A stretch of 64,000 bases of DNA from Butyriboletus loyo (taxonomy: Eukaryota > Basidiomycota > Agaricomycetes > Boletales > Boletaceae), in NCBI GenBank assembly GCA_038093515.1, contig JBBPSI010000012.1:232492-296491 (forward strand). The letters are read 5' to 3'. A model generated the notes under the pieces. That model did no database searches. It had not been told where the DNA came from and was given only the letters and a program-made list of their open reading frames with translations. The position numbers and the translations under genes were made by a program. Of the stretch, positions 9,790 to 20,517 are shown in pieces (the first letter of the stretch is position 1; each line of letters begins with the position of its first letter).

Positions 9790-10375
9790 CCTTCCACCAG
9801 CCTATTACTTAGGCCCTTTCCTGCCTTTTTCCACACCCATTTCCTTCCATATTACCCAATGCAATTGAATTTGGTCTCATCTGACCATATGACATGCTTT
9901 CAGTCCTCCACAGTCCCCATTCTTGCTCTCCTATGACACATAGAGAGAAGGGGGTGTTTTTTCTTCACCACAGCCTTCATACCAGCCTTCCTGAGGTGAC
10001 AACAAATGGTTTGGGGGGAGATAGGATGGTTCTTGATGTCCTGAAGAGTTTTGGTAACCTGGACAGCATTTTCAGCCTTCCCAGTACCAATAAGATGAAT
10101 GGCATGACATATGTCAGTGGAAGTTATGAGAGATGGGTGACCACCAGAGGCTTTGAGTAGGTCTGGACAGTGTTTGGAGAAATGTCTACTAATGGTAGAG
10201 TGGTTGAGACAGTAGAATGTGAGATCTGGTAAGTGGATTGACCCATTTCCAGGCAGGAGATGATTTGGTTGGTTTGTTCAATAGAAAGGGATTTCATAAT
10301 GGAAGTAATGGAAAAAGCGATAGTGTTTTGATGTGTTTGCACAATGTTGAACTTATTATGCATCACATGACCCAT
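9790..10375 (-). pseudogene. Tc1/mariner transposase, N-terminal part
   Basis: The minus strand encodes the helix-turn-helix region (LSIEQTNQIISCLEMGQST near 10300-10240) and the first catalytic Asp block (IWSDETKFNC near 9860), ending at VEG where the LTR1 nest entered. Several in-frame stops and one frameshift are present. Reading resumes at 1361 with TVKFEEESVMIWG, so the two parts are one gene. The right border lies near 10376-10388, against an LTR2 fragment. Confidence 0.85.
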
Positions 10376-10388
10376 TGCTTATGTAATA

Positions 10389-10775
10389 CTCAGAATCTAG
10401 ACAGAACCTATGATGTAGTGGTCCAGACCAGCCCATGACATCATCAGTCTAGACTATGACATCATACCTCATGTATTTAATCTCCATTTACTTCTCTTCT
10501 TTTTGATCACTGTTGGCTTCTTAGTCTAACCATGTATAGTAGTTTGTCACACACACAGCTAGGTCTGTGCGCCATCTTGTACAATATATAAAGGCTCATG
10601 GTTTAGGCTAGATCCCTTAGCTTTAACCACTTGTCTTGATCACTGGAAACAGTTGAGGGACTAAGGTACTTTGCTATACTCTATAAACCTTCGCCAGTGC
10701 TTTGTGTAGCACTGCAACTTGTAGTGGAACCACCTGTGGAAATGTTCTGTTGGGATTACTCCTGTGGTCATAACA
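10389..10775 (+). repeat. 5'-truncated LTR2 copy
   Basis: This aligns with the solo LTR2 at 20518-21000 from its internal AGAATCTAGAC onward and ends GGTCATAACA. The first roughly 100 bp are missing, probably lost at the Tc1-like element border. Two TGACATCA octamers, GGTCTGTGCGCC and TATATAAAGG are visible. Confidence 0.8.
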
Positions 10776-10875
10776 TGCAATGGTTTTGTTGCCCACTGTA
10801 TGCTACAGATGAGAAAGCCTGCAAGGGTGAGTGGGCTTTACATGAGGTGGTCCATAGGGTGGTACATGATGTGAC

Positions 10876-11620
10876 AAGGGGGTCCCACAGGGTGAGCATG
10901 CAATATTGGAGATAGCCTACAGGAGACTGATGGGCCTGCAGGAGGATATTTGCAAGCAGACTGCCAGGATGACTTGGATTGCAGATAGGCATATGAACAG
11001 GGGGATTTGCTACAGACATCCTGACTCACAAAGAGTGTATGTATTGCAAATGAGGGGGCCCACAGGGACATATACCCAGTAGTGCCATGGTGACATAAGC
11101 CTAATTGATCTCTCTTCACAACCAAGTATGCAGTCTAGATCTGCATTAACAGAGGCTCCTGCTGGCTCACCACTGATACTGATGGATCAACTCTCAAGCT
11201 ACATGTGGGCCAGATTTTCTGTGGAAATACAATTCCCTACAAGCACATCCTCTATTCTACCACATATCAACATTCCTTCTGATATAGTTTGCCAGGCAGA
11301 TCAAATAGTGCAGGCTCTTGCAGAAGCATATTGGAACCCCTGTAGGGCTGCATTACATCATGGTGGAATGAAACTCATGTACCCTTCAGTTACCCTTCAG
11401 GGCTTTGATCCAATGTGGGAGGTGAGCACAATGGCGGGAATTTGCACTTGTATTCTGAGCTGCTGAATAGAGGGACATATGGAGCTCATTCAAACATCTC
11501 CACTGCACCCACCCTTACTGCCAGTATCACTGCATCTGACCTTCGTGCTAAATGGAGAACCCACAAGAGTTACTTCTGATGGGATGCAGAGTTGGCAGGG
11601 TGCATTAACATGTCCCCCAC
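10876..11620 (+). pseudogene. Unrecognised decayed coding region upstream of the TET/JBP-like remnant
   Basis: Plus-strand reading gives protein-like stretches (LMGLQEDICKQTARMTW near 10930; a 112-residue open frame at 11128-11466) but with shifts and stops. It may be the N-terminal part of the dioxygenase gene that follows. I recognise no domain here. CpG is almost absent, so it is old. Confidence 0.4.
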
Positions 11621-12244
11621 ATGGTACCAACAGGAGTGCAATGCTGGTCCCATTCATTGAATATGAGTATCACACATCACCTCTATTTGCAGCATACAAA
11701 TGGCAAGCTAGAGATATCTGCTACTTTAAAGGTGGGGCACAATGATGATGAAAGTAGGGAGTGGCTCCATGCAATTACCAGTGCACATGTGGTAATGTCC
11801 ACTGCAATAAGCATCATGCATCTGGAGATCTATAATCTAGTGCAGGAGGCAATGATTCAACTTTGGGAGATCAGATTGCTGGATGACCTCACAGACATGT
11901 GGGATGTCCTTCAACTTTGGCCCCCTGTTTTCAACAGCCTCTCAGTGATGGTAAACAGGTCCAGCCACTACCATCTGGATAAGAACAGACTCCCACAATC
12001 ATTCAACCAACTCCTCAGTGTTGGCAATTACAGCAGCCTCAACATGATCTTCCCAAGGCAGCACCTATGGCTATGGTAACCCCCAGGAACTGGACTTGCA
12101 TTTTCCAGGAGGCTTATCATTCATGGGGCAGCAGAGGTAGTGGAAGATTGGAAATGCATCACTTGGTATATGCAGGACAAGGTCCACCATACTCTAGGGG
12201 TCCTGCAGTGTAATTATGCTGAGGTACACAAGATAGGAGTTTAG
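11621..12244 (+). pseudogene. TET/JBP-like 2-oxoglutarate Fe(II) dioxygenase remnant
   Basis: The reading frame keeps the core order of this family: VNRSSHYHLD with the iron ligands H-x-D (His codon 11972-11974, Asp codon 11978-11980), then LLSVGNYSSLNMIFP, then PGTGLAFSRRLIIHG with the distal iron His at 12122-12124, then a tail WYMQDKVHHTLGV. One TAA at 12077-12079 interrupts it just before PGTG. Known members oxidise 5-methylcytosine, and in basidiomycetes they are expanded together with KDZ transposons. A KDZ-like transposase fragment lies on the opposite strand 1.6 kb away. The assignment is from motif memory, not a database search. The copy is surely dead. Confidence 0.62.
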
Positions 12245-12389
12245 AAATTCAATTGGAACAAGATGTATATTATGAAACAGCATGTATATAAATTTAAATG
12301 TGATTGTATTCATCACACCCCATGGAAGGTGGTGCAGAATGGAGGTAGGCAAAATGCCTTCAATGACAATAGGGATATGGTGGTGCAGG

Positions 12390-12703
12390 TGATCAGAGCA
12401 TAGCTGCAGTGAGTAATGAAGGTGGGGCAGTGTGAATGGTGAGGTGGGAAAGATCAGAGGTTATGCAGAGTGTTTCCGCCTGGCTGAACAATGAGATAGG
12501 CCACAGAAGCAAGCACGTTCTCATGTACCTTGTTGAGCAGGAGCTGCATGGCAATTCCAACTGCCCCTCTGCTGGGCATATCATGACAGGAGCACAGCTG
12601 CAGTGGGTAATGAAGGCAGGGCAGTGCAAATGGTGAGGCAGGGAAGATCAGAGGTTGTGCAGAGCATTTCTGGTTGGCTGAACAACAGGGCAGGCCATGG
12701 AAA
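12390..12703. repeat. Diverged tandem duplication, period 194 bp
   Basis: About 115 bp starting at 12397 (AGCATAGCTGCAGTG) recur from 12591 (AGCACAGCTGCAGTG) with many transitions. The segment between the copies is not clearly repeated. It lies just downstream of the dioxygenase remnant and has no assigned role. Confidence 0.7.
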
Positions 12704-13879
12704 CAATGCAATTAGATTGGTAAAAATGGGATGAATTCAGGGCCAGGGCCAGCCCAATGTAGCAGAGAAGGCTAAGGGCCATTCATGAAGCATGCTCCAG
12801 GGAACTACTTCATGTGCATTCAAATTGCCCTCATACAAGAATCCACCTGTGCATACATGATACATTTACAGAATTACTCTACTGTGGCTCAGGCTGTGGC
12901 ACTTCATACCCTAGCAGTGCACAGAGCTGTGCTCTGTGGCCCCAGTAGTGCCACATCTGGGAGTCCAGGGATTCTATCCTTGCAAGGCCCTCTTCCAGCA
13001 CCTTTAGGCACTCCTCCTCATGTCGATCCAGCACCTGATTTTGCAGCTCTGCCAATGGAGAGTTGTATAGACCCCACAGATACTATATGAACATCAGTGA
13101 TGCTAATGGCCATATCACATGAATGGAATACCTGGAAGTACTCATCCGAGGCATGGAGAATATCAGAGATTGGGCCTGGCCAAATATCCAAGTCATTTGG
13201 CATTCCAATGGTCTACCAGTCCTGCACAAACTCTTGCCAGTGATCTGCACTCCAGTCAGGAAGCAAGGTTGGAATGTTCTCTATCATTTTTTATAGGTTG
13301 GGCTGCATGTGGATGATTGTGGCTTGCAGGTCATGGTTGACACAATGCTCATAAGCACTTTGACAAGTGGTAGTAGGCACAGGCACTGTGTATCTTGTCA
13401 TGTATATATTTTGCAAACAGAATAAAGAGGCCTTTATCAGGTGATAGATCAGTATGCTAACATGCAGTGCAGCTGAGGGGCTCATGAATTCCTGGGAGAT
13501 GCAATGGTTCCATCCTTCAGGCCAGTCATGTCACTCTAGGCAGGATAAATGGTGGGTAGCTGCCTCAATGCAGCAGCCAAGGTAATACATCACTCAATGT
13601 AGAACACTTTGAGGGACATTGGGCATGCTGACATTGGAAGAAAGGACAGATGCAGACATAGCAGTGGGGGCTGGAAAGGAAGGGCAGTTGATGGACCACC
13701 ATCTGATAGAGTCACCCTTATAGGGAAGTGGCAGGTGTATTATTCCTCAATTGTTTCTGCCCATTTGGGACTGTAGCCATATTCCCACTGTTCTACAGGA
13801 TGTGGAATCTGTATTATTTGACTCATTCAGTGGAATGGGAAAGTAAATCAAATACAATTCTGCAGATCCTAACATATCA
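12704..13879. other. Old CpG-poor sequence with no assigned feature
   Basis: Short protein-like runs exist on the minus strand (for example LQNQVLDRHEEECLKVLEEG near 13000), which could be an exon of the KDZ-like unit, but I cannot join them into a recognisable gene. Confidence 0.4.
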
Positions 13880-14495
13880 TATCCTAAGAGACTCCCAGGT
13901 ATCCTGGCACTGGTCCTGCAGTCTGCAGTATGTGGCAGCCTGTTAGGCAGCATAGTAGGCATGTCCATACACTCCAATGAACCTGCTTTCCAATAATAGC
14001 TGCTTCCATAGTTGGGCCTTCATGTTGAAGAACTTTGAGGTCCATTGAAACTCTAAAACAATAAGCTCAGCCTCCTTGCTCCACTAATCCCATGCAGCCT
14101 TTGTGCACAACCAATTTATGTGATAAACTGAGGGGCTGCTGATAAGCATCAAATATGAAGGTTACAGCAGGAGAAATACATTCAGATATCCAGTCATCCT
14201 CCTCAGCATCCCACAGGATATCTAAAAGCCAAAGCCAGGCCAGGCCTTCCTTGCAATGTCCACTTCCATTTGGATTACAAACTGCAGTAGTTACCTTGAG
14301 ATCTGCCTCCTGGAGCCGCTGATATCTTTGAAGGGTTGCCTCATCTGCACCAAGGGATATCATGGCCTTGTGACATGTCCTGTAAATGGCAGCATGTTTT
14401 GCAAGGGTGGCATCAACTGCAGTCAGCTTTTCCCAAGCATGGATGTTAGCAGCCTGGCTTTTTGCAAGGCAGACCTCTGTCCTGAACAGAACCAC
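13880..14495 (-). pseudogene. KDZ-type transposase, C-terminal fragment
   Basis: The minus-strand frame reads FRTEVCLAKSQAANIHAW, KHAAIYRTCHKAMISLGA, YQRLQEADLKVTTAVCNP and LAWLWLLDILWDAEEDDW, then, after a stop, LEFQWTSKFFNMKAQLWK and YGHAYYAA. This pattern (long helical Arg/Lys/Ala-rich region, then a Trp-rich WLLD...DDW block and the EMxW-like tail) is that of basidiomycete KDZ (Kyakuja-Dileera-Zisupton) transposases. The catalytic half should lie upstream but is missing: the LTR5 at 14496 starts exactly where the frame ends, and unrelated sequence follows it. Confidence 0.62.
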
Positions 14496-15210
14496 TGAAT
14501 GACGCTAGACAGGACTGAGAGTGAGGAACCCTGCTACAGGAAGAACTCAATTCAATCAAAAGCAAAGAAATAAAGAAAAGGGTGTGAGATGATTGACCCC
14601 AAAGAGAAGTAGAGAGAAAAAAAAGAAAGGAACACCAGGGAAGGTCATTTCCACTGATGCCTTTACAGAAAACCCATAATTCTGGACTTTCTCCACTGCA
14701 GAACAGACTGGAGAGGACATGGAAATGTGAGAGAATGGACAGAATCTATTGGCTATTGCTTGAAGATCAAGGAACAAGGACAGTGAGTGACTAGATGATT
14801 GCACAGAAAGGCAAGAGAGTCGAAAAGTGATATTTTAGATCATAGTTACAGCCTTTTTATAGTCTGGGCATTTCCCAAGACTTAAAACACTAAGGATAAG
14901 TGAAAGCTAAGTAGAAATGTCAAGGAAATCATTGACAGAATGTACATAATCATAGTGGGTGTTATAGAAGTTAATTGGAGATAATAAGTACAAGATCAAA
15001 TAGAAAGGAACCTACTGGCAAATACTTTCTGGACACACAGAACCTTGACATGAAATCTTGATGACCATGGAAATATTGGAATAGAATGGAATGTGGTGAA
15101 GAAGAAGGAAGGAAGTGAGGAGAGTTGCAAAGTGATTGTTTGTAATGCATGTGAGTGCTGAATTGCCTGGAGGAGGAGTGATTGTGACCTAGAGGATCAT
15201 GTTCTCTACA
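14496..15210 (-). repeat. LTR5-family LTR, 715 bp
   Basis: In element orientation it starts TGTAGAGAAC and ends GTCATTCA, with a TATAAAAAGG box in the middle. Homologous copies are at 49952-50667, 51239-52173 and 59664-60378. The flanks (ACCAC and TTCAC) are not a clear TSD. Confidence 0.82.
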
Positions 15211-15380
15211 TTCACAGGGGTCTTTGATTCTGACTGTCCTCAGTCAGTCATGTGATGCTGATGTAAGTGGTGTGGCAACACATATGCAAACAAAAACTTG
15301 CTGATCATTGATTGTCTGTGCTTTCCTTCTTTCTTCCATACATCTCCCTTCACCCATCCTTCCAAACATCCCATCCACTA

Positions 15381-16487
15381 CCATGTCCTTCTGTCTCAAC
15401 AACCTCCTCACAGCATTCCAAGGCCTGAAAGTGGAGGATCTGAGAGCAATCACACAAGAATAGATCAAAGCAGCAGTAGAAGCAGTGGACACAGTGGTGT
15501 GCACGTATCTGGACGACAATGATGACCTGTGGATGGAGCAGGAATTCTGAATGCAGGAATGGGACAAGGTAATGGTAAGTATCTCCATCTCTTTCCCTCC
15601 ATTCACAGCTAACATTCCACAGAGCACCCTTCATAGCACAATGACTGCAAGGTTGGAGGTCAATGCTGGACCTTTGATCTTGATGGAAACCTCAGGCCAG
15701 CTCCAGGAAGCGAAGCATGAACATGACAAGTGGAGTGGAGAATGGAAGGTGCAGGAAGAGGAGGTGAAGGAGAAGGCACAGTTGCAGGAGAAGAAGGAAA
15801 GGAGCATGTCAGGGAGCATGGGGGTATTCCAGATCAAGGTTCCCAAGATAGAACAGGAGGAATTAGGGGCACTGACCACTGCCTCTACTTCTGCTGCACC
15901 AGAGCCAAGCAAGTCAGGGCAGATAATGGATGTGGTGGTGCCTAGACTGCACAAGGTGAGTTTCTGCTACACTACCCACTCAGAACTCTCTTAACAACTT
16001 GTTCAGTGATCCTGTCCCACTCCAGAAGAAGAGAATGATGATGAGGAAGAAGATGTCCACATCCCAGAACCACTCAACAAGGTTCCATGTACCAAGTGCC
16101 ACTCACTGCAAATCCCCTGTCAAGGCAAGCCAGGATGGTCATGCATCAAGTGCACTGCACTCAAAGTGGTGTGCAACAAGTTGAGGTTCAGGGAAAAGGT
16201 GGAGCAAAAGGGAAAACAACCCCAACCTGGTAAGTTCCATCCCCATGTATACCAAAGACTGCTAATTCCATTGTAGAGCAAAAGGGCAGAACAGCATGGT
16301 AGCAGCCCTTGCCACTGGTAATCAACTTCAGTGACCCAGAGGATATGGCAATAAGGGGAAGGCAAAGGCAAAGGCATCAGGAGGAGTTGCTCAGGCACAG
16401 ACTGCAGTGTCTATCTGCTGCATACAGGCTCACTTGAGGGAGGTTGAGCTGGAACTTGAGGAAATGTTGGAGGAGCTGAGTAGTTGA
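15381..16487 (+). pseudogene. Multi-exon Cys-rich (zinc-binding) protein gene, decayed
   Basis: The start ATG 15381 opens FCLNNLLTAFQGLKVEDL. Exons are separated by likely short introns with GT and AG borders: about 15577-15630 (54 bp), about 15957-16030, and about 16230-16276 with CTAAT before TTGTAG. The third coding block has an acidic run followed by CTKCHSLQIPCQGKPG and CIKCTALKVVC, a paired Cys-x2-Cys-x6-Cys cluster resembling repetitive Agaricomycete proteins with a Zn2Cys6-like motif. The end is a short coiled coil (VELELEEMLEELSS, stop at 16485-16487). At least two in-frame stops break it. Function is unknown; a transposon-borne DNA-binding protein is one option. Confidence 0.55.
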
Positions 16488-17068
16488 TCCCACCTCCTCT
16501 TATTTGTCTTTTTGTCATGTACCATGTACTTTGATTAATGATGCAATTTATCCTGTTCTGCTTGGATTCCAGAGTTCCATGCATGATTCTGTGTGTGACC
16601 ATACTGTGCTCACCAGGAAGACTTGGTAAGGATTAGAATTTAGTAAGCATTTAGAAAGGTGAAATTTGTCTGTGAAACTGTCCTGGTCCACCACTAATCT
16701 TTCTTCCAACTTCCTGGATCTTGGATGCTACAAAAAATGAGCATGGCACCACTACATGCAGTAGAAGTCTGAAGTTATGTAAGTGTCTCATGAGATGCAC
16801 AATTAAAAGATTAGTGGCATCTTTAGAGACAGAAGGAACAGAGTGTATCATATAATTTGTTTCGGTTTTTTTATCTTGTATTTGTTTTTATCTTTGGTCT
16901 TTTTGTCTTTTCTTTTTACTTGAGAGGTATAATCATAATCCTGGTTTGTTTAGTTTATTTTCCATCAAAGAATGAGGGGATGTAAGAGAGCACTGGACAA
17001 ATCCCAGGGTTAAACAGATCTCTGGACTAATCCCAGGGTGAAATGGATCCTTGGAGCACAGAATGTGG
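16488..17068. other. No feature recognised
   Basis: An AT-rich stretch with a T-rich tract near 16860-16920 and a short direct repeat of CCCAGGGTTAAACAG-like sequence near 16990-17045. It probably includes the 3' end of Gypsy F, but no LTR is clear. Confidence 0.4.
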
Positions 17069-17318
17069 TTATTCAAGGTCAAGATGAGCTGGATCATCTT
17101 TTACCAGCTTGCCATCCTCTATTTCTTCTTGAGGGGTGAGATCATTGTTGTATTGGTCAAATACTCCTGTAATCAATGGTAAGGGGATAGTTCTTGAATG
17201 ATAAGGATGTAATTGGAATGCTGCATAATGCAGCCTTGAAATTGACCTATCCAACTCTTCCAGGATATATGAACTGCCAGTCATCCTGCAAAGGACTACC
17301 ATTGGCTCTAAGTAGCTT
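17069..17318 (-). pseudogene. Gypsy F pol, extreme C-terminus
   Basis: The minus strand reads YILEELDRSISRLHYAAFQLHPYHSR, the post-integrase segment typical of a widespread basidiomycete Gypsy lineage, then an acidic end. It is separated from the rest of the integrase by the solo LTR3 at 17319-17745. Old and CpG-poor. Confidence 0.78.
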
Positions 17319-17745
17319 TGTTACAGTAGTGGTCTACTTTTTCTCTCCATTACCGTTGGGACTACTATGTTCACCTAGCCTTTTGCTAGTTCCCTTTGAA
17401 TGGTAACAACCGTTCCAGCTTAGTCATCTTTTCCCACGCATGGACACGATTTCCTTCATACTCTGGAAGCTTCTAGAGTATACCTTCCTCATTTGTCTCT
17501 TCGCTCTCGCAACTCGATTGGGAGTATGGTCTGTGCGCAGACCCCACCAGTATATAAACCCAGTCGTTACACACTTGTAACTCATCTAGTTCTACGCAGT
17601 CTTCTGCTAGCAATTAGTTCACTTCCAGACTCTTAGTGTGCGCACTAAGACATAGTCTGAGACTTCACCCAGAATCGTCTCCAGAGTCCTGAGGCTACTC
17701 CAGAGTGCCTCCTCACTGTTCTGATTGTTAGCGCCCAGCGTAACA
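17319..17745 (+). repeat. Solo LTR3
   Basis: A 427-bp LTR, TGTTACAGTAGTGG to CAGCGTAACA, with GGTCTGTGCGCA 23 nt before TATATAAACC. Flanks are AGCTT (17314-17318) and ATCTT (17746-17750), a 5-bp TSD with one mismatch. It splits the Gypsy F pol gene. Confidence 0.88.
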
Positions 17746-18235
17746 ATCTTGGCTTTGTTTTCCGGTTCAACTCCTTCTCAACATGGGTATTCCAGATGAG
17801 TACTAGAGTTCTGGGATGGAAGTCATAATCCCAGATTCAGTTCTTGAATAAGGCTTCAAACTGCTTGACCAAGTTGAATCAAGCCTTGAGGACCTTTGCT
17901 TCTATTGATTCAAGATCCTCTTGGCATTTCTGTAATTGTTGAGCTCGAAATGCTATAAGCTTGGAAGTAGAGAAGGAATCAGCATCTGGAAGTGGAACAA
18001 GAAATGTCACTTTGGATATATCAAATGGAAATATTGGTGCAATTCTGTGAGCCATGAAATAAGGTGATAGACCAGTTGATCACTGTATGGTCATCCATTC
18101 TGCCCAAAAGACAGAGTGGACTGTGCATGGCCAGTGTGACTCATCTCCCAGGGTTGTTTTAATGATGGCCTCCCAGACATTGTAGTGACATCACTCAACA
18201 ATCCTATCAGCTTGAGAGTTGTAGGGAGAAATCTG
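17746..18235 (-). pseudogene. Gypsy F integrase, C-terminal part
   Basis: Minus-strand frames (with stops) read AIIKTTLGDESHWP, VHSVFWAEW, YFMAHRIAPIFPFDIS and HVEKELNRKTKP, the region after the catalytic Glu in this Gypsy lineage. The integrase core that should precede it lies 28 kb away at 46473, because Copia G inserted here (TSD ATCTG, 18231-18235 and 46473-46477). Confidence 0.82.
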
Positions 18236-18728
18236 TGTTGAAATGGTAGTGTTCTATTTCTGTATTTCACTTACAGCCACTACATTTCCAGACTGGTCTT
18301 TATGACATCATGGTCTAGAACCATATGACATCACTATGACATCATAGTCTAGACACAGTCATGCTTGTCACATTACATATAGCTCTCTTTGTGCTATTGG
18401 ACGATATACTTAGTCTTATCTCTTATCTCTAACATATTGTCATGTGATTCTTACCTTACCTTATATAGGTACTATACAGTACACAAGTACAAACACTCCT
18501 GTACTGTATATAAGACAGCCCTTATGGCTTGTTGCTTTTCTTTAGATCTTTCAGTTCTTTCACCACTACTGTGATATCTCTAAGTTGAGCCTTGCTCCTT
18601 ATACTCTTCAAGTACCCCTGTTTGCAATACTCTCTCTTGTATTATCAGTGAGTCTTTCCACTGATAGGTTTACCCTTGCATCCTTTGTTGCCCTTGGTGC
18701 ACCTGCTCGGACTTTACCAATTCTGAAA
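18236..18728 (+). repeat. 5' LTR of Copia G (LTR6)
   Basis: A 493-bp LTR with repeated TGACATCA octamers near 18305-18350 and a GTATATAAGACAG promoter region. Unlike LTR1-4 it lacks the GGTCTGTGCGCA motif. It is about 35 bp longer than its partner at 46014-46472 because of an extra TGACATCA-bearing segment. Confidence 0.88.
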
Positions 18729-19185
18729 GGTTATGAGCCCCACTAGAGGCTTTTAATCTAAACATCTGTTGCACACAATAATGTTTTCAGCCCTGTGGAA
18801 TGAGAGTGCTATTGCTCTTGGTTTACTATGGATACTTAGATTTTTGAGTCTCATTCTAGCCTCCATTTGCAGTACATCAAACATTATGCATTATGTTCTT
18901 TAGCATGCTATGGTTGTTGGCTGATTCATTCATCATGCTGTTGTGTTGTTTCTGAGGATCAGGATTTCACCCTTCAATAGTGTTCACAAATTCACCACCA
19001 TGCCTTACAAATTAGATTGACTTCTCACCTGAGTCCTTCTAGCTTACAAGAGGTTAGTGAATGTTCTAGGTCAAATCACAGTAAAGCACCATCATTGTTG
19101 CTCCTCTTCTTATTTTTCCACACCATCAAATATCTGATTTCATACTCCTTCTCCACCACCTCCTTATATTTATTGTTGCCCTTGC
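18729..19185 (+). other. PBS and leader of Copia G
   Basis: Directly after the LTR the sequence GGTTATGAGCCCCAC is the expected PBS place. The rest of this stretch has no readable frame. Confidence 0.5.
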
Positions 19186-20087
19186 ACTCCAAATAACTCA
19201 GTCAACATCAACCCTCTTGATCTCAACAATATCTTTGGACTTGCACATTGATATACTCACCCTCCATATAATCAAAACAATGACTTCATACACCAACTGC
19301 ACCACCTCAGCAACACCATCCCTGATGTACCCACCATCAGAGATGCTGCAGAGCCCAGTCCAATAGCAGGACCCTCTTCCTCTCATAATGGAACCCAGCT
19401 CATTCTATGTTCCCAGCTACCAGATGCTTTCACTGGCAAACCACCTTCCTATGGGATCATCATTGCTGCAGACTGCGGAATCTGTCGCCTTCCAGAAGAT
19501 GTTACCATTGTTCCCTGGCCTGATGGAACCAATGACCTTGTCAGTCATCAAGCTGGAACCAGAGATTGTGGGGTTCCTCCACAAGGAAGGAGAAGAGATA
19601 GATACCAATGACATAGATGAGGTGACCAAACTGAACCAGGTCTTTGATGACTTGGTTGCAGATCCCTCTGAGGCTTTTACTCACCAACTTGCTTCCGAAT
19701 GTTGGATTCAAACCTTGGAGGTCAGCCCCCTCAAACCCATCAACTGGATTGATGTAAATGGTGTCCACCACCACAGAAAAGTTTACAACATACAAACACA
19801 TTCTTTCCTACATGAATCCCTCCACTCCATTTTCGAGAACACAGACTTTCCTCTCACTTCACCCTCCTATGAAATAATACCCAATGTTCTACTCCACAAT
19901 CACAGGTTTGAAATTTTCTGTTGCTCACATTATCCCTTCCTCAGGGAAATGCAGGAACACCTTGCCAATTTCTACAACCAATCATCTCATTTTCAAGGTC
20001 ACAATAAGGACACTCTGGAACACAGCTCTTGCAGTGCAAGACCTGGAACTGATTAACAAATGGTATTTTTCAGTCAACGATCATGGG
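19186..20087 (+). pseudogene. Unknown ORF upstream of Copia G gag, N-terminal part
   Basis: Protein-like plus-strand reading runs through PPYNQNNDFIHQLHHLSN and SPIAGPSSS near 19260-19370, then after a shift the 222-residue frame at 19388 (EPEIVGFLHKEGEEIDTND, PINWIDVNGVHHHRKVYN), and then a further shift to DLELINKWYFSVNDHG at 20087. I do not recognise it. Its reading resumes on the far side of two solo LTRs at 21001 in the same frame, which proves that the LTRs cut a once-continuous gene. Confidence 0.6.
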
Positions 20088-20512
20088 TGTTATGGTAGTG
20101 GACTATCTCTTTTCTCCATTACCATTCAGACTACCATTTTCACCTAGGCTTCGCCCACCGTTCTTTGAACACTGCGAGCATTCAGCTTAGTCATCATTTC
20201 TCACGCACAGATGCCGTTTACTTCATACTTGAGAATCCTCTAGAGTATTCCTTACTCTTTTGTCTTTTAACCCTTGCAACCCAATTGGGGACATGGTCTG
20301 TGCGCAGACCCTTGTAGTATATAAGACCAACCTTTGTACTGTTGTAACTTATCTAGTTCTATGCAGTCACCTGCTAGCAATTAGTTCTCTTCCAGACTCT
20401 TAGTGTGCGCACTAAGACATAGTCTGAGACCCATCCGAGAACCATCTCAAGAGTCTTGCGGCTACTCCAGAGTGCCGCCTCAGAGTTCTCGTTGTTAGCG
20501 CCAAGCGTAACA
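20088..20512 (+). repeat. Solo LTR3, first of a tandem pair at one target
   Basis: A 425-bp LTR3, TGTTATGGTAGTGG to CAAGCGTAACA, flanked by ATGGG at 20083-20087 and 20513-20517. GGTCTGTGCGCA precedes TATATAAGAC. Confidence 0.93.
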
Positions 20513-20517
20513 ATGGG

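Noticed and set aside
795..10387. 15-bp direct repeat CATTGCTTATGTAAT at 795-809 and 10373-10387 on either side of the Tc1-like gene
   Set aside because: It could be read as a target duplication, but Tc1-type elements duplicate only TA, the repeat is inside plausible element sequence on one side, and no inverted termini support it. Possibly chance or a relic; not claimed.
17314..17750. Calling LTR3 at 17319 a rearranged copy because its flanks differ
   Set aside because: AGCTT and ATCTT differ by one base and the Gypsy F frame continues across, so an old simple insertion with a mutated TSD is the simpler reading.
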